Below, piece after piece: positions 42,383-52,190 of a stretch of 64,000 nt of DNA. The stretch covers positions 1,426,001 to 1,490,000 of the forward strand of contig NZ_CP087585.1 of NCBI RefSeq assembly GCF_022200785.1. The letters run 5' to 3'. Both the position numbers and the translations under genes were made by a program. The notes under the pieces were generated by a model. It saw nothing but the letters and a program-made list of their open reading frames with translations. It was not told the DNA's origin and did not search any database. Position 1 is the stretch's first letter; each line of letters starts with the position of its first letter. The stretch comes from Pedobacter mucosus. GTDB lineage: Bacteria > Bacteroidota > Bacteroidia > Sphingobacteriales > Sphingobacteriaceae.

Positions 42383-43099
42383 CTACAAATACACATTGGG
42401 CATTATTTCCCAAGCCCAGGGTTTTTTAAACGTTTTAAAAGTCCTTAACTTAGAGAAATATAAAACTTCACTTGTCCGTTGATTTGCAATGTCTCTTCTG
42501 TTCAAATTGCCATTGGTGGTAAATAACTCACGAGTTTTGAAATCGTAAATTCGTTCCGTCATATCGCCATTATTTTGATTATAATATAAGTTTATGGCAT
42601 TTGTTAGGAACCAATCTTTATTTTCAAATTTGAAAGTGTAGCCCAATTCCCAGCGCCAATCCGAACCGCCTTGAAACCTTAAATAAAGCTGTTGATCCTT
42701 AATGGCAATCCGTTGAAGTGGATCGCCATGTTTCCCACCTTCTTCTGATCTTAAAATAAAATCGTTGTTTTGAACGGATAAATTATAATTTCCCGTTAAT
42801 TTATCTTTAAAATAAATAGCCAGTATCCTAGGTTTTTGAGTTTCATTAATTATAGCCGTAGTGTTGTCTCCATAAACCCTTGTTTCGCTAACTGGCTTAT
42901 CGTATTCAAAAATTAAGGCTAAATCTATGGACTGATCATTATTTAAATCGCCATGCGAGGTATCAATTACATTCCAATTGTTTGGCGTAAGTTGGTTAAT
43001 TGTTAAGCCACGGCTTATAACTTTGGGAAATTTAAAAGTATTTTGTCCGAAACTAAGTTGCACAAAATGCGTAATAAAAAACAAAATCAAAATTCTCAT
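42383..43099 (-). CDS. Exported hypothetical protein with a single FG-GAP-like metal loop
   Basis: The 238-residue product has a signal peptide (MRILILFFITHFVQLSFGQ). Near residues 50-62 is DLNNDQSIDLAL, a D-x-N-x-D-x3-D loop like those that bind calcium in FG-GAP and dockerin repeats. The C-terminal half is Trp/Tyr-rich (GGSDWRWELGYTFKFENKDWFL). The family is unnamed. It is 50 bp upstream of the T9SS cargo gene and on the same strand, so the two may be one transcript. Confidence 0.65.
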   Translation of the reverse strand: MRILILFFITHFVQLSFGQNTFKFPKVISRGLTINQLTPNNWNVIDTSHGDLNNDQSIDLALIFEYDKPVSETRVYGDNTTAIINETQKPRILAIYFKDKLTGNYNLSVQNNDFILRSEEGGKHGDPLQRIAIKDQQLYLRFQGGSDWRWELGYTFKFENKDWFLTNAINLYYNQNNGDMTERIYDFKTRELFTTNGNLNRRDIANQRTSEVLYFSKLRTFKTFKKPWAWEIMPNVYL

Positions 43100-43353
43100 T
43101 CAGGCAATTATCATGGTTATTTCTTTATCAGAACGATTAGATTGATGTTTTAGTTTGAATGTTAGCTTAGATTATTGAGAGTCTTTCCTTTCAGCACAAA
43201 CTTTTTTGAGTTATACTCGACTACAGCGAACATGAATACCGATTTTTTTCCGATATGAGTAACGCGGAACTTTCCAAACAAAAGAAAACTGTACTTGCTT
43301 TCTAATAATAATTTCGTTTATTGATTCCTAGTCATTAATCTTTAAAAATCCAT

Positions 43354-43361
43354 TACTTTTG
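43354..43361 (+). promoter_or_regulatory. Minus-7 box candidate TACTTTTG
   Basis: Exact TAnnTTTG match, 17 bp before the TTG start of the radical SAM gene. A minus-33 TTG at a normal spacing is not visible. Confidence 0.4.
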
Positions 43362-43378
43362 TAAAAATATAATTCCAT

Positions 43379-45574
43379 TTGAAAACCGAAATTTTCGTTA
43401 TTACGCCGCCGTTTACACAACTGAATACTCCGTATCCGGCATCAGCTTACATAAAAGGGTTTTTAAACACCAAAAATATAAGCACAACTCAGGCAGATTT
43501 AGGTATTGAGGTAATTTTAGAATTGTTCTCAAAACAAGGATTAAACAATTTATTTGAGGTAGAAAACGGGAGTCTGAAAAGTGATAATGCAAAACGTATT
43601 TTAGCTTTAAAAGAAGAATATTTAAAAACGATAGATAATGTAATTGCCTTTTTGCAGGGTAAAAATCCAACACTTGCTTTACAAATTTGTAGTGATGATT
43701 TTTTACCACAAGCCTCTCGATTTGCGCAGTTAGAAGAATTAGATTGGGCTTTTGGGGCAATGGGTACGCAAGATAAAGCCAAACATTTAGCCACACTTTA
43801 TTTAGAAGATATTTCAGATTATATTGTAGAATGCATTGATGAAAATTTTGGTTTTAGTCGTTACGCTGAGCGTTTGGGCAGAAGCGCAAATTCGTTTGAT
43901 GAGCTTTACGATGCCTTATTGAAACCGCCAACTTACATAGATCAAATTTTAGTATCGATCTTAGAAGAGAAAATTTTTAATATACAACCTAAACTATTTT
44001 TAATTTCGGTTCCTTTTCCAGGAAATTTATACAGCGCTTTCCGTTGTGCGCAATGGGTTAAAGCCAATTATCCAGACATAAAAGTTTCTATGGGCGGCGG
44101 CTTTCCGAATACGGAATTACGTTCGTTGTCGGATAAAAGGGTTTTCGAATTTTTTGATTATATAACCTTGGATGACGGAGAATTGCCAATAGAACTGCTT
44201 CATCATAATATAATACATCCAATCCCTGTTGAAGCTCATTTTTACAAGCGAACTTTTCTATTGGAAAATGGTGAGGTAGTTTATAAAAACGATGCATTTA
44301 GAAGCGATTACAAGCAGGCAGATGTAGGTACGCCAGATTATTCGGGCTTATTGCTAGATAAATATATTTCTGTAATTGAAATTGTTAATCCGATGCACCG
44401 CATGTGGAGCGATGGGAGATGGAATAAATTAACGATGGCACATGGTTGTTATTGGGGCAAATGTACTTTCTGTGATATTTCCTTAGATTATATCAAAGTT
44501 TATGAACCTGTCGCCGCTAGATTAATTGTTGATCGCATTGAAGATTTAACTGCTAAAACTGGTCAAAATGGTTTTCATTTTGTTGATGAAGCGGCGCCAC
44601 CGGCTTTAATGAGAGAGGTTGCGCTTGAAATTATTAGAAGAAAAATTTCTGTAACCTGGTGGACGAATGTTCGTTTCGAAAAGAGTTTTAGTTTAGATTT
44701 ATGTTTGCTTTTAAAAGCATCTGGCTGTATCGCAATTTCTGGCGGTTTAGAAGTGGCTTCAGATCGCTTGCTAAAATTAATCGACAAAGGCGTAACGGTT
44801 GAACAGGTTGCCAAAGTAACCCGAAATTTCACTGAAGCAGGCATAATGGTTCATGCTTATTTAATGTATGGTTATCCTACACAAACAATTCAAGAAACAG
44901 TAGATAGCCTAGAAATGGTGCGCCAATTATTCGAAATGGGCATTTTACAATCTGGCTTTTGGCATCAATTTGCCATGACTGCTCATAGTCCGGTGGGCAT
45001 GTATCCCGAAAAATTTGGCGTAGTTAAAGAGACAGAATCAATTGGAAGCTTTGCCAATAATGACCTCAATTATTTTGATAAAACAGGTATCGATCATAAT
45101 CAATTTAGCTACGGGTTGAAGAAATCGCTCTTTAATTTTATGCATGGATTATGTTTTGATTACGAACTTCAAGACTGGTTTGACTTTAAAATTCCCAAGA
45201 CGAAAATCCCATCAAATTTTATTGAAATGGCTTTAAATAACGATGATAAATTTAACGTAAAGCCAACTGCAAAAGTCATCTGGATGGGAGGGAAACCTTC
45301 AGCAGAATATATTACTAAATCAAAAAAAGGTAATTCTTGGGAAATGGCCGCTTTAACTTTTCACGCTAAAAAGAAAAGTTTCACCATTCAAACTAATAAA
45401 AATGAAGGTGCTTGGCTGGTTGCTATCCTCGAAAAAATATCTATTTCGAATGAAAAAGTTCACACATTTTTAGAGGTTAAAACCGATTTTGAAACTGAAA
45501 TAGAAAATTTTGAGTTGTTTTGGTATTCAAAACCGATCAACACATTAAGAGATTATGGCTTATTGGTTTTATAA
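43379..45574 (+). CDS. B12-binding-domain radical SAM protein
   Basis: A 731-residue enzyme. The N-terminal part (residues 1-270) is a cobalamin-binding-like region (FVITPPFTQLNTPYPASAYIKGFL, then VSMGGGFPNTELRS). Residues about 330-560 are a radical SAM barrel. The cluster motif is GCYWGKCTFCD, that is C-x4-C-x2-C, with one residue more than the usual C-x3-C-x2-C. ISGGLEVASDRLLKLIDKGV and VHAYLMYGYPTQTIQETVDSL are standard later motifs. The start is a TTG at 43379-43381 with a minus-7 box nearby. The product (methylation, ring formation or other) is unknown. Confidence 0.87.
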   Translation: MKTEIFVITPPFTQLNTPYPASAYIKGFLNTKNISTTQADLGIEVILELFSKQGLNNLFEVENGSLKSDNAKRILALKEEYLKTIDNVIAFLQGKNPTLALQICSDDFLPQASRFAQLEELDWAFGAMGTQDKAKHLATLYLEDISDYIVECIDENFGFSRYAERLGRSANSFDELYDALLKPPTYIDQILVSILEEKIFNIQPKLFLISVPFPGNLYSAFRCAQWVKANYPDIKVSMGGGFPNTELRSLSDKRVFEFFDYITLDDGELPIELLHHNIIHPIPVEAHFYKRTFLLENGEVVYKNDAFRSDYKQADVGTPDYSGLLLDKYISVIEIVNPMHRMWSDGRWNKLTMAHGCYWGKCTFCDISLDYIKVYEPVAARLIVDRIEDLTAKTGQNGFHFVDEAAPPALMREVALEIIRRKISVTWWTNVRFEKSFSLDLCLLLKASGCIAISGGLEVASDRLLKLIDKGVTVEQVAKVTRNFTEAGIMVHAYLMYGYPTQTIQETVDSLEMVRQLFEMGILQSGFWHQFAMTAHSPVGMYPEKFGVVKETESIGSFANNDLNYFDKTGIDHNQFSYGLKKSLFNFMHGLCFDYELQDWFDFKIPKTKIPSNFIEMALNNDDKFNVKPTAKVIWMGGKPSAEYITKSKKGNSWEMAALTFHAKKKSFTIQTNKNEGAWLVAILEKISISNEKVHTFLEVKTDFETEIENFELFWYSKPINTLRDYGLLVL

Positions 45575-45616
45575 CAATTTGCATCGAAGCTATAATAGTT
45601 TAACCAACATTTATTG

Positions 45617-46789
45617 CTAAATACTATTATTATTTAAGTCAACTCTTTTATAAAATAAATGTCCTTTTAAAAGTCTTTTTCCAATTTGGATACCTTCCTT
45701 TTCTACCAAATAATAACATAACGATGCAATTGTTATGGTAATTAAGGCACAAGGAATTACAAATATCCAGAAAAATCCCTCGCTTTTAAATGAATGATTT
45801 AAGATATAAGGAATTTTCAAAAACACGTAAATAATTGCCATATGGAGCAAGTATAAACTGTAGCTAATATTTCCTAAACGTTTTGCTCCCTTAAGTTTTA
45901 GTAATCCAAATAGATCTGAACCGTTGCTTATTAAATAAAATGCGATTAATAAAATAATAATTTGAGGTACGCCAAGAAGTGAATGAAAGAAAACGATAAT
46001 GCTTATTAAGCAAAGCGAAACTAGGAAAGAGCTTATCATTAAATTTCTTTTCGTTTGATATTGTATGTGTTTCAAAGCAGCACATAACATTCCGCAGAAA
46101 AAGAAAACTATCCAACATTTTTTCTCACTATGACCAATACCGATATAAACCAAAATCAATGTTAGTCCAATAACACTAACAAGAAACGGCTTCTTTTTTG
46201 CAAGGAAAGCTAGGATTGGCAAAGAGAAGTAGAAATACCATTCTAGTTTTAAAGTCCATATTACGCCTAATAAACGTTCCATGTGTACTTTATTTAAATC
46301 ATCTACAGGAAAAATACCAAGAGCTAAATATTTAACTCCTGCAGTTATAACCTGTACTGGCGAAGATTGAAAACTGAAACTTGTAGAAACCAGAACAATT
46401 ATTAGTACAAATACGTAAGTAAGATAATAAGCAGGAGCGATGCGGAAAAATCTGGAGATTAAAAACTTGAACCAGTTTTTAGCACCATCAGATTCTATTA
46501 TTTTACCATAGAAAAGATAACCCGTAATCATAAAGAAAAATGATACTCCAAGCGGCCCTAACATTCCATTAAAAACATGATATGTTGACCATTGATGGTG
46601 TCTAATAAAACTATAATTGCTATCTAAATGATTTATAAATACCGCAAAAGCTAAAAAACCACGCAGTCCGTCCAACGTAGAAACCCGCTGCGTTATTGGA
46701 GCGGAGGTTTCATCTAGTTTTTTAAATATCGGAAGCGATATGAATAAGAGTGCTACAATGGTTAATAGCAAAAAAGGAAGAGCGTCCAT
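45617..46789 (-). CDS. Membrane acyltransferase (acyltransferase_3 family)
   Basis: A 390-residue inner-membrane protein with about ten hydrophobic segments. The active-site region VSTLDGLRGFLAFAVFINHLDSNYSF has the R-G-x-A/L and catalytic His of the OafA/NodX O-acyltransferases. FFMITGYLFYGKII and ARF-like FLISRFFRIAPAYYLTY follow as usual. LGNISYSLYLLHMAIIYVFLKIPY is the late family block. It probably acylates sugars on envelope polysaccharide or lipid. No glycan-biosynthesis genes are next to it, so the target is unknown. Confidence 0.9.
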   Translation of the reverse strand: MDALPFLLLTIVALLFISLPIFKKLDETSAPITQRVSTLDGLRGFLAFAVFINHLDSNYSFIRHHQWSTYHVFNGMLGPLGVSFFFMITGYLFYGKIIESDGAKNWFKFLISRFFRIAPAYYLTYVFVLIIVLVSTSFSFQSSPVQVITAGVKYLALGIFPVDDLNKVHMERLLGVIWTLKLEWYFYFSLPILAFLAKKKPFLVSVIGLTLILVYIGIGHSEKKCWIVFFFCGMLCAALKHIQYQTKRNLMISSFLVSLCLISIIVFFHSLLGVPQIIILLIAFYLISNGSDLFGLLKLKGAKRLGNISYSLYLLHMAIIYVFLKIPYILNHSFKSEGFFWIFVIPCALITITIASLCYYLVEKEGIQIGKRLLKGHLFYKRVDLNNNSI

Positions 46790-46913
46790 TTTTTTCTGAT
46801 TTGATTTATACTAATTATTTCGATATAAATTTAAAAAGTTAAAAACCAAACGTCTACTTAAACTTACTTATGTAACTTGAATTGGGTTATTGGTGAGAAA
46901 ATATGAGCAATTA

Positions 46914-49900
46914 TTAATCGCAATGTGGAACGGTGAAGGTCCAAGTTTCCGAATCGCTATTCGGAATAATGTATCCATTTCCTTTGGCATTTTCAAACCA
47001 TAATTTGCCACGCAATTTTTCTCTTGTACCCATTTCATTCATGGTAGCACTATCATATAAACGCCCATTTATCATTACAAATTTTATTTTTTCTGAATTG
47101 CGAATATCATCTAAAGGGTTATCATCCATCACAACTAAATCTGCTAATTTTCCAACTTCTAAAGATCCAATTTCTTTGTTCATGCCTAAATAACTTGCTC
47201 CATTAACCGTGGCATTTCTAATGGCTTGTAAAGGCGAAAAACCACCTTGTACCATCATCCATAGTTCCCAATGCGCACCCAATCCTTGAATTTGGCCGTG
47301 TGCACCCAGGTTAACTTTTGTTCCGCCATCAGCTATTTTTTTGGTTGCTTTAGCAATATCAATGTGGTTGTAATCGCTATATTCTGAAGTTGTTCTCCTT
47401 CTTGCTCTTGCATCAATAATAGATCGTGGCGTAAAAGCCAAAAGTTTATCATTCTCCCAAACGTTTGTTCTATCATACCAATAATTTTCTCCCCACTGGC
47501 CTCCATAAGCAACAATTAAAGTTGGTGTATAACCAACATTTGTGCCGTTCCACAGGGCGGTTACATCTTTATAAACTGGTAAAACCGGAATGCTATGTTC
47601 AATGCCTGTATGGCCATCAGCTACCATGTTCATATTCGTGAAAAAGGTTGATCCACCTTCTGGCACCACTTCCATTTTTAACTGTCGGGCTGCTTCCAAA
47701 ATTTGCTGGCGTTGCTCTCTTCTAGGCTGATTATATGATTTTACAGAAAACGCACCAACAGCTTTTAGCCTTTTTAAATTGGCCAGTGCATCCTCCAAAC
47801 TATTTATCACAACTTTAAAATCTCCGTCAGCTCCATATAAAATCGATCCGGTGGAATAAACCCGTGGACCAATCATTCTACCTGCCTTAAGCATTTCGCT
47901 CTGACTAAAAACCATCTCAGTATTGCTCGATGGATCATGAGAAGTAGTAACTCCAAAAGCTAAATTTGCCATGTAACTCCAGTCGCTTTGTGGTGTAATC
48001 CCATCAGGACTTGTGCGCAAATGAGCATGCACATCAATAATGCCTGGCATTATTGTTTTGCCAGTTACGTCAATAACTTTTGCGTTAGCTGGAATAGTAA
48101 TTGTATCAGATTTTCCAATCGAGATTATCTTGTTTCCATCAGTTAAAATAGTGCCATTTTCAATCACTTCATCGCCTTTCATTGATATTATTCTAGCTCC
48201 TTTTAAGGCGACCAATCCTGTTGGAACATCGCTTTTTAAAGTAAGATTAATATCAGTGGATGTTGCTTGAGTTTTAGGTGAAGTACCGTCAAAATTAAAG
48301 GCTTTATTTACATCAATGGTGAAATATTTTGGCCCTAATGTCCAATGTAAATTTTTACTATCTGCACTCCATTGCATATAGGTGCCGCCTTCAGTCGTAA
48401 CTTTTGTTACAGGAATCGCTTTATTTCCTGCCGATGCATCTTGTGCAGTTCCAACGTTTATCATTGGCGTGATGTAAACATTAAAAAGTTCGGTAAAAGC
48501 CAAATATTTATTATCCGGACTCACTATGAATTGATTTGCATATTGGGAGGTAAAATGCGTTCGTTCGTTTGCGCCATTTAAATCAATACTTTTCAAAGCT
48601 TTTTTGCCATCAGCAGAACTTTGAAAGTAAATTCGTGTATCCGTATTATTAAACTGCGGTTTAATTCCATTATCAGAAACAAGTATTTTTGATCCACCGC
48701 TTGCTGGCATGATAAAAATTCCAGTTCCGCGACCATAATTATAACCTAAAACATCGTTTCCGCTTCCTTTTCTGAAAACAATTTTTTCCCCTTTGGTGGA
48801 GTATTGTGGCGAATAATAAAAGCCTTTCTCATCGCTGAGGGTGATTGTTTTTCCGGATTTTAAATCAGTTCTCTTTATCGCTCCTCGAAGTTCATCATTC
48901 CATGTGGTGTAAATAATATATTTCCCATCAGGACTAAAATTTGGCTCGAACTCAAAATCAAGTCCTTCTGTTAAACGCTCTGGTTTTCCACTTGATAAAT
49001 CTTGTCTATAAATATAACCAGCTGCATTAAAAACAATCGTTTTTCCATCCGGAGATGTAGTTAATTGCCTTAACATTTTTGCTGAAAATTCATTATCGAA
49101 AACAGGATTTTCAAAATGTAATGCTTGTTGAATGGTTTGAACAGTATTAGCTTTAAAAGGAATTGTTGAATTAATTAATGTAACTATATCAGTTTTTTTA
49201 ATTTTACCTTTTGCATAGAAAACTATGCTTTTACTATCTGGCATCCAAGCAAAATTTGGATAAACACCAAAAATAGCCCAGGTTTCTTGCTGATCATGAG
49301 ATAAGTCGTCGTATATAGGCCATTCCTCACCTGTTTTTATATTTTGAACATAAAGCACAGATTTTAATCGAACCCGTTTTACAAACGCAATCAAATTTCC
49401 ATCAGGAGAGACTTGAGGTCTACAAGCACCGCCTTGTTCATTAATAAGCGTTGTTAACTTTCCATTATTTAAATCCAATTGGCGAATGGCGTAAATGGTA
49501 CCGTTTGGATCTTTACTATACTCAAAATTTGGCCCCGGACTAACATCTTCACTAAAGTAAACGAACTTTCCATCAGGAGATACATTAGGTTCGCCAGCAT
49601 CTTGTTGGTCGTTTTTTCTTTTAGTTAATTGTATTCCGTCACCACCATTAATATTATACATCCACATTTCGCCGGAACCTAAAGATCTGCCAGCGGTAAA
49701 ATGTTTTCGGGCAATTAAATACTCACTATTGGGCATCCAAGTTGCGTTATTCAACAATCTAAAACTTTCTTTTGTGATTTGTTTTTTGCCCGAACCATTA
49801 CGATTCATAATCCAAATGTTATCGCCGCCGCTCTTATCGCTTGTGTAAGAAATGTATTTTCCATCCGGACTAAACCGAGGCTGCACATCAAAAGCAATAC

Positions 49901-50141
49901 CGCCACTTAATAATTTTGCCGTTCCACCAGCGATTGGCATTGAATAAATATCGCCTATCAAATCAAACACAATTTCTTGTCCATCTGCACTTACATCTAA
50001 ATTCATCCAGGTACCTTCATCTGTATTGATGGTTACATTTTTGGTAGTACCAAGATATTTTTCTACATCCCATTTTTTATCCTGGGATTTAGCTATAAAA
50101 AATATAAGTGAAAAAATGGTTAATAAGTAAAGGTGTTTCAT
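46914..50141 (-). CDS. TolB-propeller/amidohydrolase fusion, exported
   Basis: A 1075-residue protein with a signal peptide (MKHLYLLTIFSLIFFIAKSQ). Residues about 40-600 are repeated WD40-like/PD40 blades (QPRFSPDGKYISYTSDKSG, NVSPDGKFVYFSEDV, FEPNFSPDGKYIIYTTWNDE). Residues about 650-1050 form a metal-dependent amidohydrolase. It has GTILTDGNKIISIGKSDTI, the metal His pair IDVHAHLRTSPDG, later His in HTGIEHSIPVLPV and NLGAHGQIQGLGAHWEL, and the terminal SLEVGKLADLVVMDDNPL. The propeller may bind peptide or polymer. The arrangement is known in Bacteroidota and Proteobacteria, but the substrate is not. Confidence 0.9.
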   Translation of the reverse strand: MKHLYLLTIFSLIFFIAKSQDKKWDVEKYLGTTKNVTINTDEGTWMNLDVSADGQEIVFDLIGDIYSMPIAGGTAKLLSGGIAFDVQPRFSPDGKYISYTSDKSGGDNIWIMNRNGSGKKQITKESFRLLNNATWMPNSEYLIARKHFTAGRSLGSGEMWMYNINGGDGIQLTKRKNDQQDAGEPNVSPDGKFVYFSEDVSPGPNFEYSKDPNGTIYAIRQLDLNNGKLTTLINEQGGACRPQVSPDGNLIAFVKRVRLKSVLYVQNIKTGEEWPIYDDLSHDQQETWAIFGVYPNFAWMPDSKSIVFYAKGKIKKTDIVTLINSTIPFKANTVQTIQQALHFENPVFDNEFSAKMLRQLTTSPDGKTIVFNAAGYIYRQDLSSGKPERLTEGLDFEFEPNFSPDGKYIIYTTWNDELRGAIKRTDLKSGKTITLSDEKGFYYSPQYSTKGEKIVFRKGSGNDVLGYNYGRGTGIFIMPASGGSKILVSDNGIKPQFNNTDTRIYFQSSADGKKALKSIDLNGANERTHFTSQYANQFIVSPDNKYLAFTELFNVYITPMINVGTAQDASAGNKAIPVTKVTTEGGTYMQWSADSKNLHWTLGPKYFTIDVNKAFNFDGTSPKTQATSTDINLTLKSDVPTGLVALKGARIISMKGDEVIENGTILTDGNKIISIGKSDTITIPANAKVIDVTGKTIMPGIIDVHAHLRTSPDGITPQSDWSYMANLAFGVTTSHDPSSNTEMVFSQSEMLKAGRMIGPRVYSTGSILYGADGDFKVVINSLEDALANLKRLKAVGAFSVKSYNQPRREQRQQILEAARQLKMEVVPEGGSTFFTNMNMVADGHTGIEHSIPVLPVYKDVTALWNGTNVGYTPTLIVAYGGQWGENYWYDRTNVWENDKLLAFTPRSIIDARARRRTTSEYSDYNHIDIAKATKKIADGGTKVNLGAHGQIQGLGAHWELWMMVQGGFSPLQAIRNATVNGASYLGMNKEIGSLEVGKLADLVVMDDNPLDDIRNSEKIKFVMINGRLYDSATMNEMGTREKLRGKLWFENAKGNGYIIPNSDSETWTFTVPHCD

Positions 50142-50192
50142 CTAATTGTTTATTAATTGGGCCGCAATTTAGTAATATCAATAGCTTTTTTA

Positions 50193-50200
50193 TAGTTTTG
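50193..50200 (+). promoter_or_regulatory. Minus-7 box candidate TAGTTTTG for recQ
   Basis: Exact TAnnTTTG, 13 bp before the RecQ ATG in the 72-bp divergent gap. No minus-33 TTTG at the expected distance. Confidence 0.45.
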
Positions 50201-50213
50201 ATACTGCCGATTT

Positions 50214-52106
50214 ATGACAGCAATAGAGATTTTACAAAAATACTGGGGGCACCAAGCTTTCAGACCATTACAACAAGACATCATTTCTTCGGTTTTAGAA
50301 GGGCAGGATAGTTTAGCGCTACTGCCAACTGGCGGAGGAAAATCCATCTGTTTTCAGATTCCTGCTTTAGTGATGGATGGCATTTGTATTGTGGTTTCGC
50401 CGCTTATTGCGCTGATGAAAGATCAGGTTGAAAATCTAAAAGCCAAAGGAATTGAAGCTATTGCCATTTATGCCGGAATGGGAAAACGTGAAATCGATAT
50501 TCTATTAGATAATTGCATTTACGGTAAAATAAAATTCCTTTATTTATCGCCAGAACGTCTGTTATCCGACATTGTTCGCGTGAGAATTTCCTACATGAAA
50601 GTCAATTTAATTGCCATTGATGAAGCACATTGTATATCGCAATGGGGTTATGATTTTCGTCCGCCATATCTTCAAATTGCAAAACTTAGAGAAATTCATC
50701 CTGATGTACCATTTTTAGCGCTTACAGCGACAGCAACAGAATTTGTTAGAAAGGATATTCTGGAAAAATTGGAAATGAATAATCCGAGGATTTTCGTTAA
50801 AAGTTTTGCTAGACAGAATTTAAGCTATGTTGTTTTCGGAAAGGAAGATAAATATAAAAAGCTGATAGACATTTGCCGAAATGTAAAAGGAACAGGATTG
50901 GTTTATGTACGTAACCGACGGGAAACTGCTGAAGTTTCAAACTTTATAAACCGAAATCAAATTAAAGCAGATTTTTATCATGCAGGATTAGAACGTGAAA
51001 TTCGGTTTAAAAAACAGGAAGAGTGGAAACAGGATAAAACACGTGTAATGGTGGCTACAAATGCTTTTGGTATGGGGATCGACAAAGCCAATGTTCGTTT
51101 CGTAATTCACTTGGATTTACCAGAAAGTTTAGAAGCATATTATCAGGAAGCAGGTAGAGGTGGAAGGGATGAGAAACGAAGCTACGCAGTTTTATTGGCT
51201 AACCAATCTGATATTTTAAATCTTGAGGCTCGTTATGTAAATAGTTTTCCTTCAGCCGAGGAGATCAAAAAAACTTACCATTATTTAGGAAATTATTATC
51301 AATTGGCATTTGGAGCAGGCGAAGGTTTAACTTTTACTTTCGATGTTGCAGATTTTTGTAAACGATTTAATATAAGTGTTTTAAAAACCATATCGTCACT
51401 TAAATTTTTGGAACATGATGGTTACATCACGCTTTCCGAAAGTGTTTTTCTGCCTTCGAGGCTAATGTTTATTGTAAATCACGAAGAAGTATATCGCTTT
51501 CAGATTGAAAATAAAGGTTATGATAGCGTAATAAAAACTATTCTCCGATCTTATGGAGGTGCTTTTGATGGGTTTATAAAAATTAATGAAGCAGATTTAG
51601 CCAAAAAAGTAGGCATGTCTTATCAGGATGTTGTTGCTTTGCTAAATAAATTGCAGACAATAGAATTAGTAACCTACATACAACAAACCGATCAGCCTCA
51701 ACTTCAATATATTCGTGCTAGAATAGATATGGATCATTTTGACTTAGATGTAAAATATTTAGCGCTGAGGAAAGAGATTTTACTGAAACAAGTAAGTGCA
51801 GTTGTGGCTTATGCTTCATCGGATACTTGCAGAAGTATTCAGCTTTTAAATTATTTTGATGAACATAATGCCTTAAAATGTGGTGTTTGCGATGTTTGTC
51901 TTGCCGAGAAAAGAGCTGAAAATGAAAGTAATTTAAGCGAAAAAATGGAGTATGAGATTATTACATTGTTGCAGCAGCAAGCTTTAAGTTTGGATGATTT
52001 AATTTCCGTTATCAAATATGGAAATGAAAATGAACGGCTCACTTCAATACGTGAGCTTTTAGACGCTGGAAAAATTAAAACCGATGGTAAAAAGTATTAT
52101 CTATAA
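50214..52106 (+). CDS. RecQ-family ATP-dependent DNA helicase
   Basis: A 630-residue 3'-5' helicase that unwinds branched DNA. Motif 0 is YWGHQAFRPLQQDII, Walker A LALLPTGGGKSICFQIPAL, the DEAH box LIAIDEAHCISQWGYDFRP, TALTATAT motif III as LALTATATE, motif V VMVATNAFGMGIDKANVRFVIH, and motif VI YYQEAGRGGRDE. The RecQ-C zinc site is C-x(n)-C-x2-C-x2-C in DTCRSIQLLNYF and LKCGVCDVC. There is no canonical HRDC domain, so this is the shorter second RecQ type found in Bacteroidota; I therefore give no symbol. Confidence 0.95.
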   Translation: MTAIEILQKYWGHQAFRPLQQDIISSVLEGQDSLALLPTGGGKSICFQIPALVMDGICIVVSPLIALMKDQVENLKAKGIEAIAIYAGMGKREIDILLDNCIYGKIKFLYLSPERLLSDIVRVRISYMKVNLIAIDEAHCISQWGYDFRPPYLQIAKLREIHPDVPFLALTATATEFVRKDILEKLEMNNPRIFVKSFARQNLSYVVFGKEDKYKKLIDICRNVKGTGLVYVRNRRETAEVSNFINRNQIKADFYHAGLEREIRFKKQEEWKQDKTRVMVATNAFGMGIDKANVRFVIHLDLPESLEAYYQEAGRGGRDEKRSYAVLLANQSDILNLEARYVNSFPSAEEIKKTYHYLGNYYQLAFGAGEGLTFTFDVADFCKRFNISVLKTISSLKFLEHDGYITLSESVFLPSRLMFIVNHEEVYRFQIENKGYDSVIKTILRSYGGAFDGFIKINEADLAKKVGMSYQDVVALLNKLQTIELVTYIQQTDQPQLQYIRARIDMDHFDLDVKYLALRKEILLKQVSAVVAYASSDTCRSIQLLNYFDEHNALKCGVCDVCLAEKRAENESNLSEKMEYEIITLLQQQALSLDDLISVIKYGNENERLTSIRELLDAGKIKTDGKKYYL

Positions 52107-52190
52107 GTTTTCTGCTGATAAAAAAAACATATGGAATTAACATTATTATAATAATTTTACAATTCTAATTATCCTATTTTAAACCTCATA

